Of a stretch of DNA of 18,231 bases, positions 7,836-14,065 are shown one piece after another. The notes beneath the pieces were generated by a model that saw only the letters and a list, made by a program, of their open reading frames with translations, was not told the origin of the DNA and searched no databases. Within the stretch, counting starts at the first letter, position 1; each line of letters starts with the position of its first letter. Origin of the DNA: PGYR01 sp048267165 (GTDB lineage: Bacteria; Bacteroidota; Ignavibacteria; Kapaibacteriales; UBA2268); NCBI GenBank assembly GCA_048267165.1, contig JBLWYD010000057.1, forward strand, positions 1 through 18,231, given 5' to 3'. The position numbers were made by a program, and so were the translations under genes.

Positions 7836-8612
7836 TTATTTCCCTTTGAATATTGGTTGTCTTTTTTCTAAAAATGCGGCTACACCCTCATTGTAATCGT
7901 AGGATTCGCTCGCTGTTTTCTGTAATTTTTTTTCTGTGTCCAACTGTTCGTCAAACGTATTTTCTAGTGATTTGTTCAGAGCTCTTTTCGTTAGTCCCAA
8001 TCCCTTCGTTGGCATTTGCGCTAATCTATTGGCAAGAGCAGTAGCCGTGTTCATCAGCTCTTCCGCTGGTGCTACATCGTATATTAGCCCTAGCTCTTTG
8101 GCTCTGTCAGCCGTTACCTTGTCGCCAGTCATCATCAGAGCAGCTGCGTTTTGCATACCAATCATACGTGGCAGATAGAACGTTCCACCGCTATCTGGTA
8201 TCAAGCCAATCTGAGCGAATGACTGTATGAACTTAGCCGAATCTGCCGCCAAAGTAATATCACAAGCAAATGCGATATTAGCACCAGCACCAGCCGCCAC
8301 ACCGTTCACAGCACAAACTATCGGCTTTTCGATAGAGCGGAGCAGCTTCACTATTGGTTTGTATTGCTTTTCGATGATGTCTTCTATCTCGTAGGCACCG
8401 TCGCCCACTGCTTCCGATAGGTCTTGCCCAGCACAAAAGCCACGCCCTTCACCTGTTAGCAGCACCGCACGAACTTCATCGTTTGCCTCACATTGCCCAA
8501 GAGCATCGATTAGCTCCAACGACATAAGGCGATTAAAACTATTAAGTTTATCGGGTCTGTTGAGGGTGATATGAGCCACACCACTCTCTATTTTGAATAT
8601 AATATTTTCCAT
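7836..8612 (-). CDS. paaG: 2-(1,2-epoxy-1,2-dihydrophenyl)acetyl-CoA isomerase, PaaG type crotonase
   Basis: In phenylacetate catabolism PaaG isomerises ring-1,2-epoxyphenylacetyl-CoA to the oxepin and shifts double bonds later in the pathway. The 258-residue protein matches E. coli PaaG along its whole length by my recall: LNRPDKLNSFN, LTGEGRGFCAGQDL (52-65), CAVNGVAAGAGA (100-111), IGLIPDSGGT (135-144) and the C-terminal VAAFLEKRQPIFKGK. The two hydratase glutamates are absent: the first (crotonase Glu144) is Asn112 and the second is replaced by a non-acidic residue. Asp140 occupies the position of the PaaG catalytic Asp. It is thus an isomerase rather than a hydratase. It is the first gene of the operon, with an exact -7 box 36 nt upstream. 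Without paaABCDE or paaZ nearby, a different ring or fatty acid substrate is possible. Confidence 0.88.
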   Translation of the reverse strand: MENIIFKIESGVAHITLNRPDKLNSFNRLMSLELIDALGQCEANDEVRAVLLTGEGRGFCAGQDLSEAVGDGAYEIEDIIEKQYKPIVKLLRSIEKPIVCAVNGVAAGAGANIAFACDITLAADSAKFIQSFAQIGLIPDSGGTFYLPRMIGMQNAAALMMTGDKVTADRAKELGLIYDVAPAEELMNTATALANRLAQMPTKGLGLTKRALNKSLENTFDEQLDTEKKLQKTASESYDYNEGVAAFLEKRQPIFKGK

Positions 8613-8647
8613 AATCTTTTTTGAAGTTGATAGTTAAATAACAATTA

Positions 8648-8655
8648 CAAATATA
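8648..8655 (-). promoter_or_regulatory. Bacteroidota-type -7 box for the paaG operon
   Basis: On the minus strand TATATTTG matches the TAnnTTTG -7 consensus exactly, 36 nt before the paaG start codon. The -33 position (CCTT at 20 nt spacing) does not match TTTG, so the assignment rests on the -7 box and its location. Confidence 0.45.
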
Positions 8656-8703
8656 CGGAAAAGGGATTAGAATGTAAGGGTGATGAGAAGTATTAAAATT
8701 AGC

Positions 8704-8719
8704 TACCTATAAGTAGGTA
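8704..8719. promoter_or_regulatory. Palindrome in the divergent paaG / VWA-lipoprotein intergenic region
   Basis: TACCTA and TAGGTA are perfect 6 nt arms around TAAG. It sits between the paaG promoter and the plus-strand gene at 8807, so it is a candidate operator for either side. No regulator gene is adjacent, and chance occurrence cannot be excluded. Confidence 0.3.
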
Positions 8720-8806
8720 TTTTGTGGAATAGGGGAGTTATTATTTTTCATAAATACAGAAATATCTTAATTTGTTCTATGAATAATTTTCAACGATGAG
8801 GAAACA

Positions 8807-10564
8807 ATGAAAAGGATAGCATTAGGTATTATAGGGTTATTACTAATTAGTTTAATTTATTCTTGCTCAACTCCCAAGCCGACTATTAATAGCTTTTCTA
8901 TTGATAGAGAGACGGTTGAGGTCGGTCAAGAAGTACAAGTAAACTATGATATCTTAAATTCAGAAAGTAGTTTATTGACTTATACTAACCAAAATGGCTC
9001 AATTGACACTCTGAATAAGGTGAAGAATATGTACAATACATATACTTACAAACCTGAGGCTACAGGTGAATTTAAGCTGCTAGTCCAAAATGGCGATGAA
9101 GTATCAACTTCTATTAAGAAAGTATTAGTAGCTGCACAGAAACCACCAAAAGTTGAACCACCAACAACGATAATAACAGAAGAATCAAAAGATTCATCGC
9201 AATATCTAAAAGGTATTATTCCGATTGATTTGGCAAAGAATAGAGATATATATTTTGAGATTTTCAGTTATGATAGAACTGGTTATCCCGATTCGATTAA
9301 AGTTTATGTGACCGTAAAAGATAATTATGGGAATTTTATTTCTAATATGGCTACTCCTTATGCCAGTGATGAAATAGAGAAGAAATACTTCAAAGGAATA
9401 GTAGAAATAATCAACAATCAAATATATGAGATAGAGAGCTTCGATGTAGTTGAGCATCATGGTGAATATTCTAAACCCTACACATTTTCTTTAGTACTTG
9501 ATCATAGCGGCTCAATGGCATGGTACGATTATCCAATAAAAGATTTACAATCTGCTGCTCTAGACTTCATAAAACAGAAGAAACCGAATGACAAAATTGG
9601 TGTAATTAAATTTGATGAAACACTTATTGAAGAAGTAAAAGTTAGTCAGGACAAAAGTGAAATTACAGATAAATATATTCCTGATTATTTAGAAAGATTC
9701 AATGGGGCAACTTCATTGTACGCTGCTGCAGACTTAGCCGTTTACCAACTAATTCCATTTGAGAATAGGATTGTAATACTATTTACAGACGGATTAGACA
9801 ATATGTCTCTACAAACGAGTTTTGAAAAGGATTTCAGGTTAGCATATTCTGCACTAGATTTAGTTAAAAACGCAAGAAGTACAGGTACTAAAATTTTTAC
9901 TATTGGATATGGACAAGCAGATTATGATATTTTATCTAAAATTTCTTATTTGACTGATGGAAAATCATTTAAAGCAAATAATGGGAATGAGATAAATGAA
10001 ATAATAAATTCCTTACCACGATTGTTTAATAATTATTATGAGATAACATATAAACCCAAATTAATAAATGGGTGGAGAAATATAGAAATTTCCACTTCTG
10101 ATAATAATTCAAAAAATAACATCTTAAAAGGTATTACTTATATCGGAGAAGATTATAATTTTGGAGAAGAGCCAGATATTATATTGAGGGTTGCAAATTT
10201 TGATTATAATAAGTCAACTATAAATGAAGACGATAACTTTATTAAATCAGTTTTAGCATTTTATAAAAGATTTCCAGATATAGTTATTGAATTACACGGG
10301 CATTCGGACAGTAAAGGCAATAAAGAATCTAACAGAATATTATCTTTGAAACGAGCAAAGAGCATTGAAAAGATTTTGGTTAGCAAAGGAATTCCTAAAG
10401 AAAAGTTATTATCTATCGGTCACGGTTCAAATTATCTAATTTACAACCCCGAATTAAATGAGGCTCAGAAAAAAGAAAATAGAAGAGTCGAGGCTAGATT
10501 TATAAGAGGTGGAGAATTCAAGAAAGACTATTTTAATGTTTCTTACCCTAACCCAAATGGATAG
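8807..10564 (+). CDS. Lipoprotein with von Willebrand A domain and C-terminal OmpA-like peptidoglycan-binding domain
   Basis: A 585-residue envelope protein. The lipoprotein signal (1-19) ends in lipobox IYSC with Cys20. Residues 26-110 look like an Ig-like domain (INSFSIDRETVEVGQEVQVNY), then a proline-rich hinge (112-120). A VWA domain follows (about 225-400) with a complete MIDAS metal site: DHSGS (Asp232, Ser234, Ser236), Thr302 in GATSLY and Asp328 in FTDGLDN. An OmpA-like domain ends the protein (458-567), with ELHGHSDSKGN and LSLKRA, including Asp501 and Arg516, which bind diaminopimelate in the family, and ENRRVEAR. It should sit in the outer membrane on the periplasmic side, hold peptidoglycan and bind a protein partner through the metal site; the partner is unknown. 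GAGG lies 8 nt before the ATG. The sequence is visibly AT-richer than the paa genes. Confidence 0.88.
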   Translation: MKRIALGIIGLLLISLIYSCSTPKPTINSFSIDRETVEVGQEVQVNYDILNSESSLLTYTNQNGSIDTLNKVKNMYNTYTYKPEATGEFKLLVQNGDEVSTSIKKVLVAAQKPPKVEPPTTIITEESKDSSQYLKGIIPIDLAKNRDIYFEIFSYDRTGYPDSIKVYVTVKDNYGNFISNMATPYASDEIEKKYFKGIVEIINNQIYEIESFDVVEHHGEYSKPYTFSLVLDHSGSMAWYDYPIKDLQSAALDFIKQKKPNDKIGVIKFDETLIEEVKVSQDKSEITDKYIPDYLERFNGATSLYAAADLAVYQLIPFENRIVILFTDGLDNMSLQTSFEKDFRLAYSALDLVKNARSTGTKIFTIGYGQADYDILSKISYLTDGKSFKANNGNEINEIINSLPRLFNNYYEITYKPKLINGWRNIEISTSDNNSKNNILKGITYIGEDYNFGEEPDIILRVANFDYNKSTINEDDNFIKSVLAFYKRFPDIVIELHGHSDSKGNKESNRILSLKRAKSIEKILVSKGIPKEKLLSIGHGSNYLIYNPELNEAQKKENRRVEARFIRGGEFKKDYFNVSYPNPNG

Positions 10565-10613
10565 ATTCAAAGAAGTCATATTATTAATTTTATTAACTAT
10601 TAAATAGAGTATT

Positions 10614-11297
10614 ATGTGGGATTTGGATACATTCAGTAAATTTGGCGATGGAATTGGTGGAACATTAGGTACTATATTGGGATTAATCACAATAATACTC
10701 GTTTATCTAACATATAAATCGCAGAAGAAGGAACTCGCTAGTCAAAAAAAGGAATTGGAGGAGCAACGATTAGAATTCAAAAGAACTAGAACTTTTGATT
10801 TAGTTTATAGAGAGTTAAAAATAATCGATGAGCATTTTGAAGATTTCTCAAATGAGCAATTATTTCATAAATATAAGGAATTTTCTCTTAATAGCAAAAT
10901 AGAGATTATTGTTTTAGATTTCGAAATTATTAAGAATGAAATTACTCGAAATCATGATATTAGTAAGTCATTAAAAATAGTAAACAGAATCTATGGAAAG
11001 AGTATTCTTAATTTGTTAAGGGTGATTCAAGACAGGTTAGATACTCTTGAGATAATAGTTGAACCAATATTTAAAGATGAAATTAAAATAGTACTCTATA
11101 ATAGTTTTCCTTCTAAATTTAGAGATTTAGTTGACAATATGAGCTTTTGTCTAGATGAAGAATTACAATTTAGTGAAGTTGAGATTAGACGAATTACCGA
11201 TTTACTTGGCTTGAATTCAGTTGAGGTAGAAAATTTAAAGGTTTATATACATAAAATATACCCTTATATAAGTGATTTTGATAGATTTTTAAAATAA
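10614..11297 (+). CDS. Membrane-anchored coiled-coil protein, possibly AbiC-like
   Basis: A 227-residue protein without a cleavable signal. An N-terminal FGDGIGG motif (10-16) leads into one membrane helix (about 17-34), a lysine/glutamate-rich coiled coil (36-58, SQKKELASQKKELEEQRLEF), and a mostly helical cytoplasmic domain (60-227). This layout resembles the putative phage abortive infection AbiC-type proteins (PF16872), which also pair an FGD-type motif and membrane helix with a coiled coil and a helical domain; I put this forward as a resemblance only, and the protein is shorter than I expect for them. It lies 49 nt after the VWA-OmpA gene on the same strand and may be cotranscribed. The coding sequence is very AT-rich (one 60 nt stretch at 10861-10920 has only 11 G or C), suggesting acquisition. 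Confidence 0.7.
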   Translation: MWDLDTFSKFGDGIGGTLGTILGLITIILVYLTYKSQKKELASQKKELEEQRLEFKRTRTFDLVYRELKIIDEHFEDFSNEQLFHKYKEFSLNSKIEIIVLDFEIIKNEITRNHDISKSLKIVNRIYGKSILNLLRVIQDRLDTLEIIVEPIFKDEIKIVLYNSFPSKFRDLVDNMSFCLDEELQFSEVEIRRITDLLGLNSVEVENLKVYIHKIYPYISDFDRFLK

Positions 11298-11374
11298 CTA
11301 GATTCTGAAGACAAAACGTAACCATCAATAAAAGCTTTGTTAGTCCACCTTCCCACCCCTATGGGGCGGATAGG

Positions 11375-11422
11375 TCTGGTAGATAACCGATGACTACAGA
11401 CATTGAGCAACTCTGTGGCTAT
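11375..11422 (+). repeat. Hairpin repeat, copy 1 (downstream end of toxin-antitoxin operon)
   Basis: Positions 11402-11422 match 12380-12400 at 20 of 21 bases, and TCTGGT lies 27 nt before the match start here and 23 nt before it in copy 2. The core AGCAACTCTGTGGCT is an imperfect hairpin with one mismatch; it runs into TATTTTTATAAT, so it might stop transcription from the gene at 10614. Just upstream, CCCCTATGGGG adds another short palindrome. With copy 2 it brackets the toxin-antitoxin operon in direct orientation. Confidence 0.65.
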
Positions 11423-11448
11423 TTTTATAATCGAAACGATAATGCCCC

Positions 11449-11952
11449 CTACTTGAACAACGATTTAATTGTCTGCATTGGCAAAAACATTTTTCCGCTA
11501 TCGGGTAAAAGAATAAATCCATATTTGGAATAGAATTCAACTGCACTTTGATCTATTGGATCAACAACTACGGCATATGAGCCGACAGAACTCGAAATCT
11601 CATAGCTCCTATATAGAGCATCGACTAACAATAACTTCCCTAATCCTTGCCCCTTGTAACGACTATCAACGGCAAGACGACCGAGTAAAGTGGTAGGGAT
11701 TGTTGTGTATGAATTGGGTAACTTCTTCTGAAAATTAGATGGTATTTTATCTTGGGGGATACTATTATTCGATAAGGTATAATATCCTTTTAAGAGGTCA
11801 TTAGATTCGTCTATTAAAACGAAACACGCAGTAAGATTTCGTTTTATATCCTGATTAGCTTGCTTATGTAAGTAATCATCAAGCAGAGGAACACCACAGG
11901 AAAACTGAGCCTTCTTATGATTGGAATTCATTTGTTCAGTGAACTGCTTCAT
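11449..11952 (-). CDS. GNAT family acetyltransferase toxin (type II toxin-antitoxin)
   Basis: A 167-residue acetyltransferase of the TacT/AtaT-like toxin group, which blocks translation by acetylating the amino acid on charged tRNA. Family features in order are FSCGVPLLDDYLHKQANQD (17-35), a GYYTLS strand (56-61), LLGRLAVD (89-96), the acetyl-CoA loop RYKGQGLG (98-105) and FYSKYGF (140-146) with the conserved Tyr141, then the C-terminal MFLPM (155-159). No key residue is missing, so it looks active. Its start overlaps the end of the antitoxin gene by 4 nt, the usual antitoxin-first arrangement with coupled translation. Which tRNA it attacks cannot be read from sequence. The operon is bracketed by two related repeats. 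Confidence 0.92.
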   Translation of the reverse strand: MKQFTEQMNSNHKKAQFSCGVPLLDDYLHKQANQDIKRNLTACFVLIDESNDLLKGYYTLSNNSIPQDKIPSNFQKKLPNSYTTIPTTLLGRLAVDSRYKGQGLGKLLLVDALYRSYEISSSVGSYAVVVDPIDQSAVEFYSKYGFILLPDSGKMFLPMQTIKSLFK

Positions 11953-12239
11953 TCAGAAACAATTGCTTTATATTCATTAGCTGCCTTTTTAAGCTCTTTA
12001 TTAGCTTTAGGGGGGTTGGTTATTGCATCGAAGAATATTTTACTATCTCTTTCAGTAGCAAGTATCTGTTCACTTTCAGCTATGATTTTGTCTGCTTTTT
12101 CACGAGCAGTTTTTATTATGAAATCTGATAAGTTACTGTACCCACCTAATCTAGCAGCCTTTTTGAAAAGTAGCTTTTGCTCTTTCGGTAGTCGTGTTTC
12201 TAACCTAGCCGTGTCTTTATTTTTTTCTGTTGTTATCAT
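11949..12239 (-). CDS. DUF1778 ribbon-helix-helix antitoxin
   Basis: A 96-residue antitoxin of the TacA/DUF1778 family, partner of the GNAT toxin coded 4 nt overlapping downstream. The N-terminal part (about 9-53) is a ribbon-helix-helix DNA-binding domain: the strand ARLETRLPKEQ, the helices KLLFKKAARLGG and SDFIIKTAREKADKII. The C-terminal part (about 60-96, with DAITNPPKANKELKKAANEY) is the usual toxin-wrapping segment with its conserved aromatic and proline region. In this family the toxin-antitoxin complex represses its own promoter; a matching promoter with an overlapping palindrome lies 22 nt upstream. AAGG lies 7 nt before the start codon. Confidence 0.92.
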   Translation of the reverse strand: MITTEKNKDTARLETRLPKEQKLLFKKAARLGGYSNLSDFIIKTAREKADKIIAESEQILATERDSKIFFDAITNPPKANKELKKAANEYKAIVSE

Positions 12240-12260
12240 ATTTCTGCCTTATAATTCATT

Positions 12261-12292
12261 CAAATGTACGGATACTATACGTACAATACAAA
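12261..12292 (-). promoter_or_regulatory. Promoter of the toxin-antitoxin operon
   Basis: On the minus strand TTTG (12292-12289), 20 nt spacing, then TACATTTG (12268-12261) fits the Bacteroidota -33 TTTG / -7 TAnnTTTG consensus exactly. The -7 box ends 22 nt before the antitoxin start, giving a short leader. This is the best promoter match in the window. Confidence 0.75.
12265..12285. promoter_or_regulatory. Palindromic operator of the toxin-antitoxin operon
   Basis: TGTACG (12265-12270) and CGTACA (12280-12285) are perfect inverted 6 nt arms with a 9 nt spacer. They fill the space between the -33 and -7 boxes and overlap the -7 box, so binding would block RNA polymerase. A ribbon-helix-helix antitoxin with its toxin is the natural ligand. 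Confidence 0.65.
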
Positions 12293-12340
12293 TTTATAAA
12301 CGAAATATAGTAATGTTTGTTGTGTTTTAGATTTGTAGCC

Positions 12341-12400
12341 TGACCAGATTGGTTTGTCTGGTCACCAATGTCTATAGGTATTGAGCCACTCTGTGGCTAT
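12341..12400 (+). repeat. Hairpin repeat, copy 2 (upstream end of toxin-antitoxin operon)
   Basis: Two perfect hairpins: TGACCAGA/TCTGGTCA (12341-12348 and 12357-12364, 8 nt loop) and AGCCAC/GTGGCT (12384-12389 and 12393-12398, loop TCT). The second part, 12380-12400, matches copy 1 at 20 of 21 bases in the same orientation. The T tract of copy 1 is replaced by an A run here. It lies upstream of the toxin-antitoxin promoter. Confidence 0.65.
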
Positions 12401-12499
12401 AAAAAAAACATAGAAGTAATTAAAAGAATCATTTTTATTATTTATTAAAATTACTTAATTTTTGACATCATTTTTTACAAATAATAAAGGAATAAAATA

Positions 12500-12913
12500 T
12501 TGAAAAATATATTACTAATAATCGTAAGCCTTGGACTTTTTATCACTTCTTGTGATAACACTCCAACTCACCCAGATAAAAACACTGGCTCTGACGTTTC
12601 ATTAATTGCAGTCGTTGTAGATCCTCCAGATGAGCCAACTGATTGTGAATTAACTAATACAGCATGGACAGATTTTGCTGATGAAGTAAAGGCTTTATTC
12701 TCAGATGAAGAAATAGAAGCTATTGAAGAAGCTTTAGGTGAGCCTTTTAACTGTTCACTTCTTCATTGCTTTGAAGATAATTTCAATAATCACGGTGGAT
12801 TTGTTAGTTGTATTTCTCATTGGACGAATACACTTAAGAAAGCTAAAGTAATTAATGGTAAGCAGAAGGGTATAATTGTTAAGATTGCAGCTCATTCTGA
12901 AGTGGGTAAATAG
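12500..12913 (+). CDS. Small cysteine-containing lipoprotein, TTG start
   Basis: A 137-residue lipoprotein of unknown function. The signal (MKNILLIIVSLGLFITSC, read from TTG) has lipobox ITSC with Cys18. A short polar stretch is followed by an acidic helical domain (DFADEVKALFSDEEIEAIEEALG, about 58-80 within it) and four cysteines at 49, 85, 90 and 104 that could form two disulfides in the periplasm. The start is TTG at 12500: there is no ATG in frame before the signal peptide, and AAAGGA lies about 8 nt upstream, which decides the start. It is followed by a strong terminator. It is probably a single-gene unit, convergent with the envelope operon. Confidence 0.75.
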   Translation: MKNILLIIVSLGLFITSCDNTPTHPDKNTGSDVSLIAVVVDPPDEPTDCELTNTAWTDFADEVKALFSDEEIEAIEEALGEPFNCSLLHCFEDNFNNHGGFVSCISHWTNTLKKAKVINGKQKGIIVKIAAHSEVGK

Positions 12914-12950
12914 TAACTTAAATATCCTCACCGACCATAAATAACAACAT

Positions 12951-12977
12951 AAAAGCCGAGCTAAAACTCGGCTTTTT
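12951..12977. terminator. Bidirectional intrinsic terminator between converging genes
   Basis: AAAAGCCGAG (12951-12960) and CTCGGCTTTT (12967-12976) form a perfect 10 bp stem with the 6 nt loop CTAAAA, with A and T runs at either base. It lies 38 nt after the lipoprotein stop codon and 30 nt after the stop codon of the minus-strand gene ending at 13007, so it can serve both. Confidence 0.88.
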
Positions 12978-13006
12978 CTTTACTTTCTAATTTGGATGAG
13001 ATAAAC

Positions 13007-13249
13007 TTAATCTTCCTCTTTCCACTCATTCGCATCTATTAGCTCTTTTGCGGTATCGTAATCGCTTTTCAGTACGTATATCTTAGCGATGGCAAGTCCA
13101 CCAACATTGAATTGGCGAGTTGTGTCTATTTGCGAAAGTACCTGAGCTGCTATCTCGACGTTCTCTAACATACCTTTTATCAGCAATGCTTCTATTTCAT
13201 CGGAAGTAGTATATACTAACGACCATTCTTCGTTATTTTCATTCTTCAT
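13007..13249 (-). CDS. DUF2007 family small protein
   Basis: An 80-residue soluble protein of the DUF2007 family (PF09413, described as putative signal-transducing protein, function unknown). It has the family pattern WSLVYTTSDEIEALLIKGMLENVEIAAQVL followed by FNVGGLAIAKIYVLKSDYDTAKELID, a small ferredoxin-like alpha/beta fold. There is no signal peptide, so it acts in the cytoplasm. It starts inside the last 11 nt of the Omp28-like gene, so it is translationally coupled and is the last gene of the four-gene envelope operon. The WKEED end is acidic. No binding or catalytic residue can be assigned. Confidence 0.8.
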   Translation of the reverse strand: MKNENNEEWSLVYTTSDEIEALLIKGMLENVEIAAQVLSQIDTTRQFNVGGLAIAKIYVLKSDYDTAKELIDANEWKEED

Positions 13250-14057
13250 GTAGATGCTCTGCAGTTGCTTGCTTGATATTATAAGTTTTTATATCTTGAA
13301 CAAAAGCTATGAATCGTAGCTTATCGTGTTTGTAACCAGCAGGTATTTTGTAAGTATATGTCTTAGTTAGTTTCTCACCTGCGTCTGCACCACCTGATTT
13401 CAGTTGCTCCCCAAAAGTACCCGAGACTGAACCACGTAATACGTGTTTATGCTCATAGTCTGGGATTATTTCATTGTTGTTTTTCTGTGGGCTTATTATA
13501 CCATCTTCAGTTATGTATATACAAAGATTGTCGTCATTACCGCCTTTGTTCATATAGTCACAATTAATAGTAATGTCAACAGTGCTATCAGTTTCATTAT
13601 ATTCTAGTAGCATTTCCATTGCCAAATCGGGCTCTAAAAAAGACTCATCGATTATTTCTTTATCCCATAAACCAAAGTTCATCAATCTAACACCATCTTT
13701 TAGTTTCTGATTGACCATTCCGATTGGTAAACCAGTGGTAGGAGTAGCAAACTTAGAGAATAATTCAGCACTAGTCTCTGAGCGCATATCAACATCTTCT
13801 GCCTTTTTAGGATCTGCTAAAGGACTAGCATGAGCTCCTAACAGGATTATATTCTCTTCACCATAATCATCAGCTAATTTTTGTGATACTTTATTAGCAT
13901 TAGGGCAATAAACACAATTAACTGCAGTGAAATCGAGTAGAATTACTTTCTTTTTGAAATCACCAATTGTCTTTTCATCTTGTAAATAAGGTTCATCAAC
14001 TATATCGCAACTAACTGCAAATAGCATCAAAGCTAATAATATTGTTATTTTTTTCAT
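13239..14057 (-). CDS. Omp28-like lipoprotein with thioredoxin-type CxxC domain
   Basis: A 272-residue lipoprotein. The signal ends in lipobox AVSC with Cys17. Residues 33-130 are a thioredoxin-like domain with VILLDFTAVNCVYCPNA (38-54), where the CxxC (Cys48, Cys51) is followed by proline, as in Omp28-related outer membrane lipoproteins of Bacteroidota; a conserved cis-proline region follows at TPTTGLP. Residues 150-265 form a beta-rich domain that ends the protein. A thiol role in the periplasm or at the cell surface is inferred from the CxxC and not shown. It lies 8 nt after the DUF6029 barrel gene and overlaps the DUF2007 gene, so the operon likely makes a barrel and its lipoprotein partner together. 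Confidence 0.83.
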   Translation of the reverse strand: MKKITILLALMLFAVSCDIVDEPYLQDEKTIGDFKKKVILLDFTAVNCVYCPNANKVSQKLADDYGEENIILLGAHASPLADPKKAEDVDMRSETSAELFSKFATPTTGLPIGMVNQKLKDGVRLMNFGLWDKEIIDESFLEPDLAMEMLLEYNETDSTVDITINCDYMNKGGNDDNLCIYITEDGIISPQKNNNEIIPDYEHKHVLRGSVSGTFGEQLKSGGADAGEKLTKTYTYKIPAGYKHDKLRFIAFVQDIKTYNIKQATAEHLHEE

Positions 14058-14065
14058 CTATACAC

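Noticed and set aside
8767..8774. TTAATTTG as a -7 box for the VWA-OmpA gene
   Set aside because: One mismatch to TAnnTTTG at a conserved base and no -33 match; position (33 nt before the start) is right but the evidence is too weak to list.
11917..12330. Plus-strand open frame of 137 codons across the toxin-antitoxin operon
   Set aside because: It is antisense to the antitoxin, which has clear family motifs and its own promoter; hydrophobic content is a mirror effect of the other strand.
12462..12485. TTGACA at 12462-12467 as an E. coli type -35 box for the lipoprotein gene at 12500
   Set aside because: No matching -10 box at 16-18 nt, and the spot where it should be is occupied by the ribosome-binding region; the host promoter type is different.
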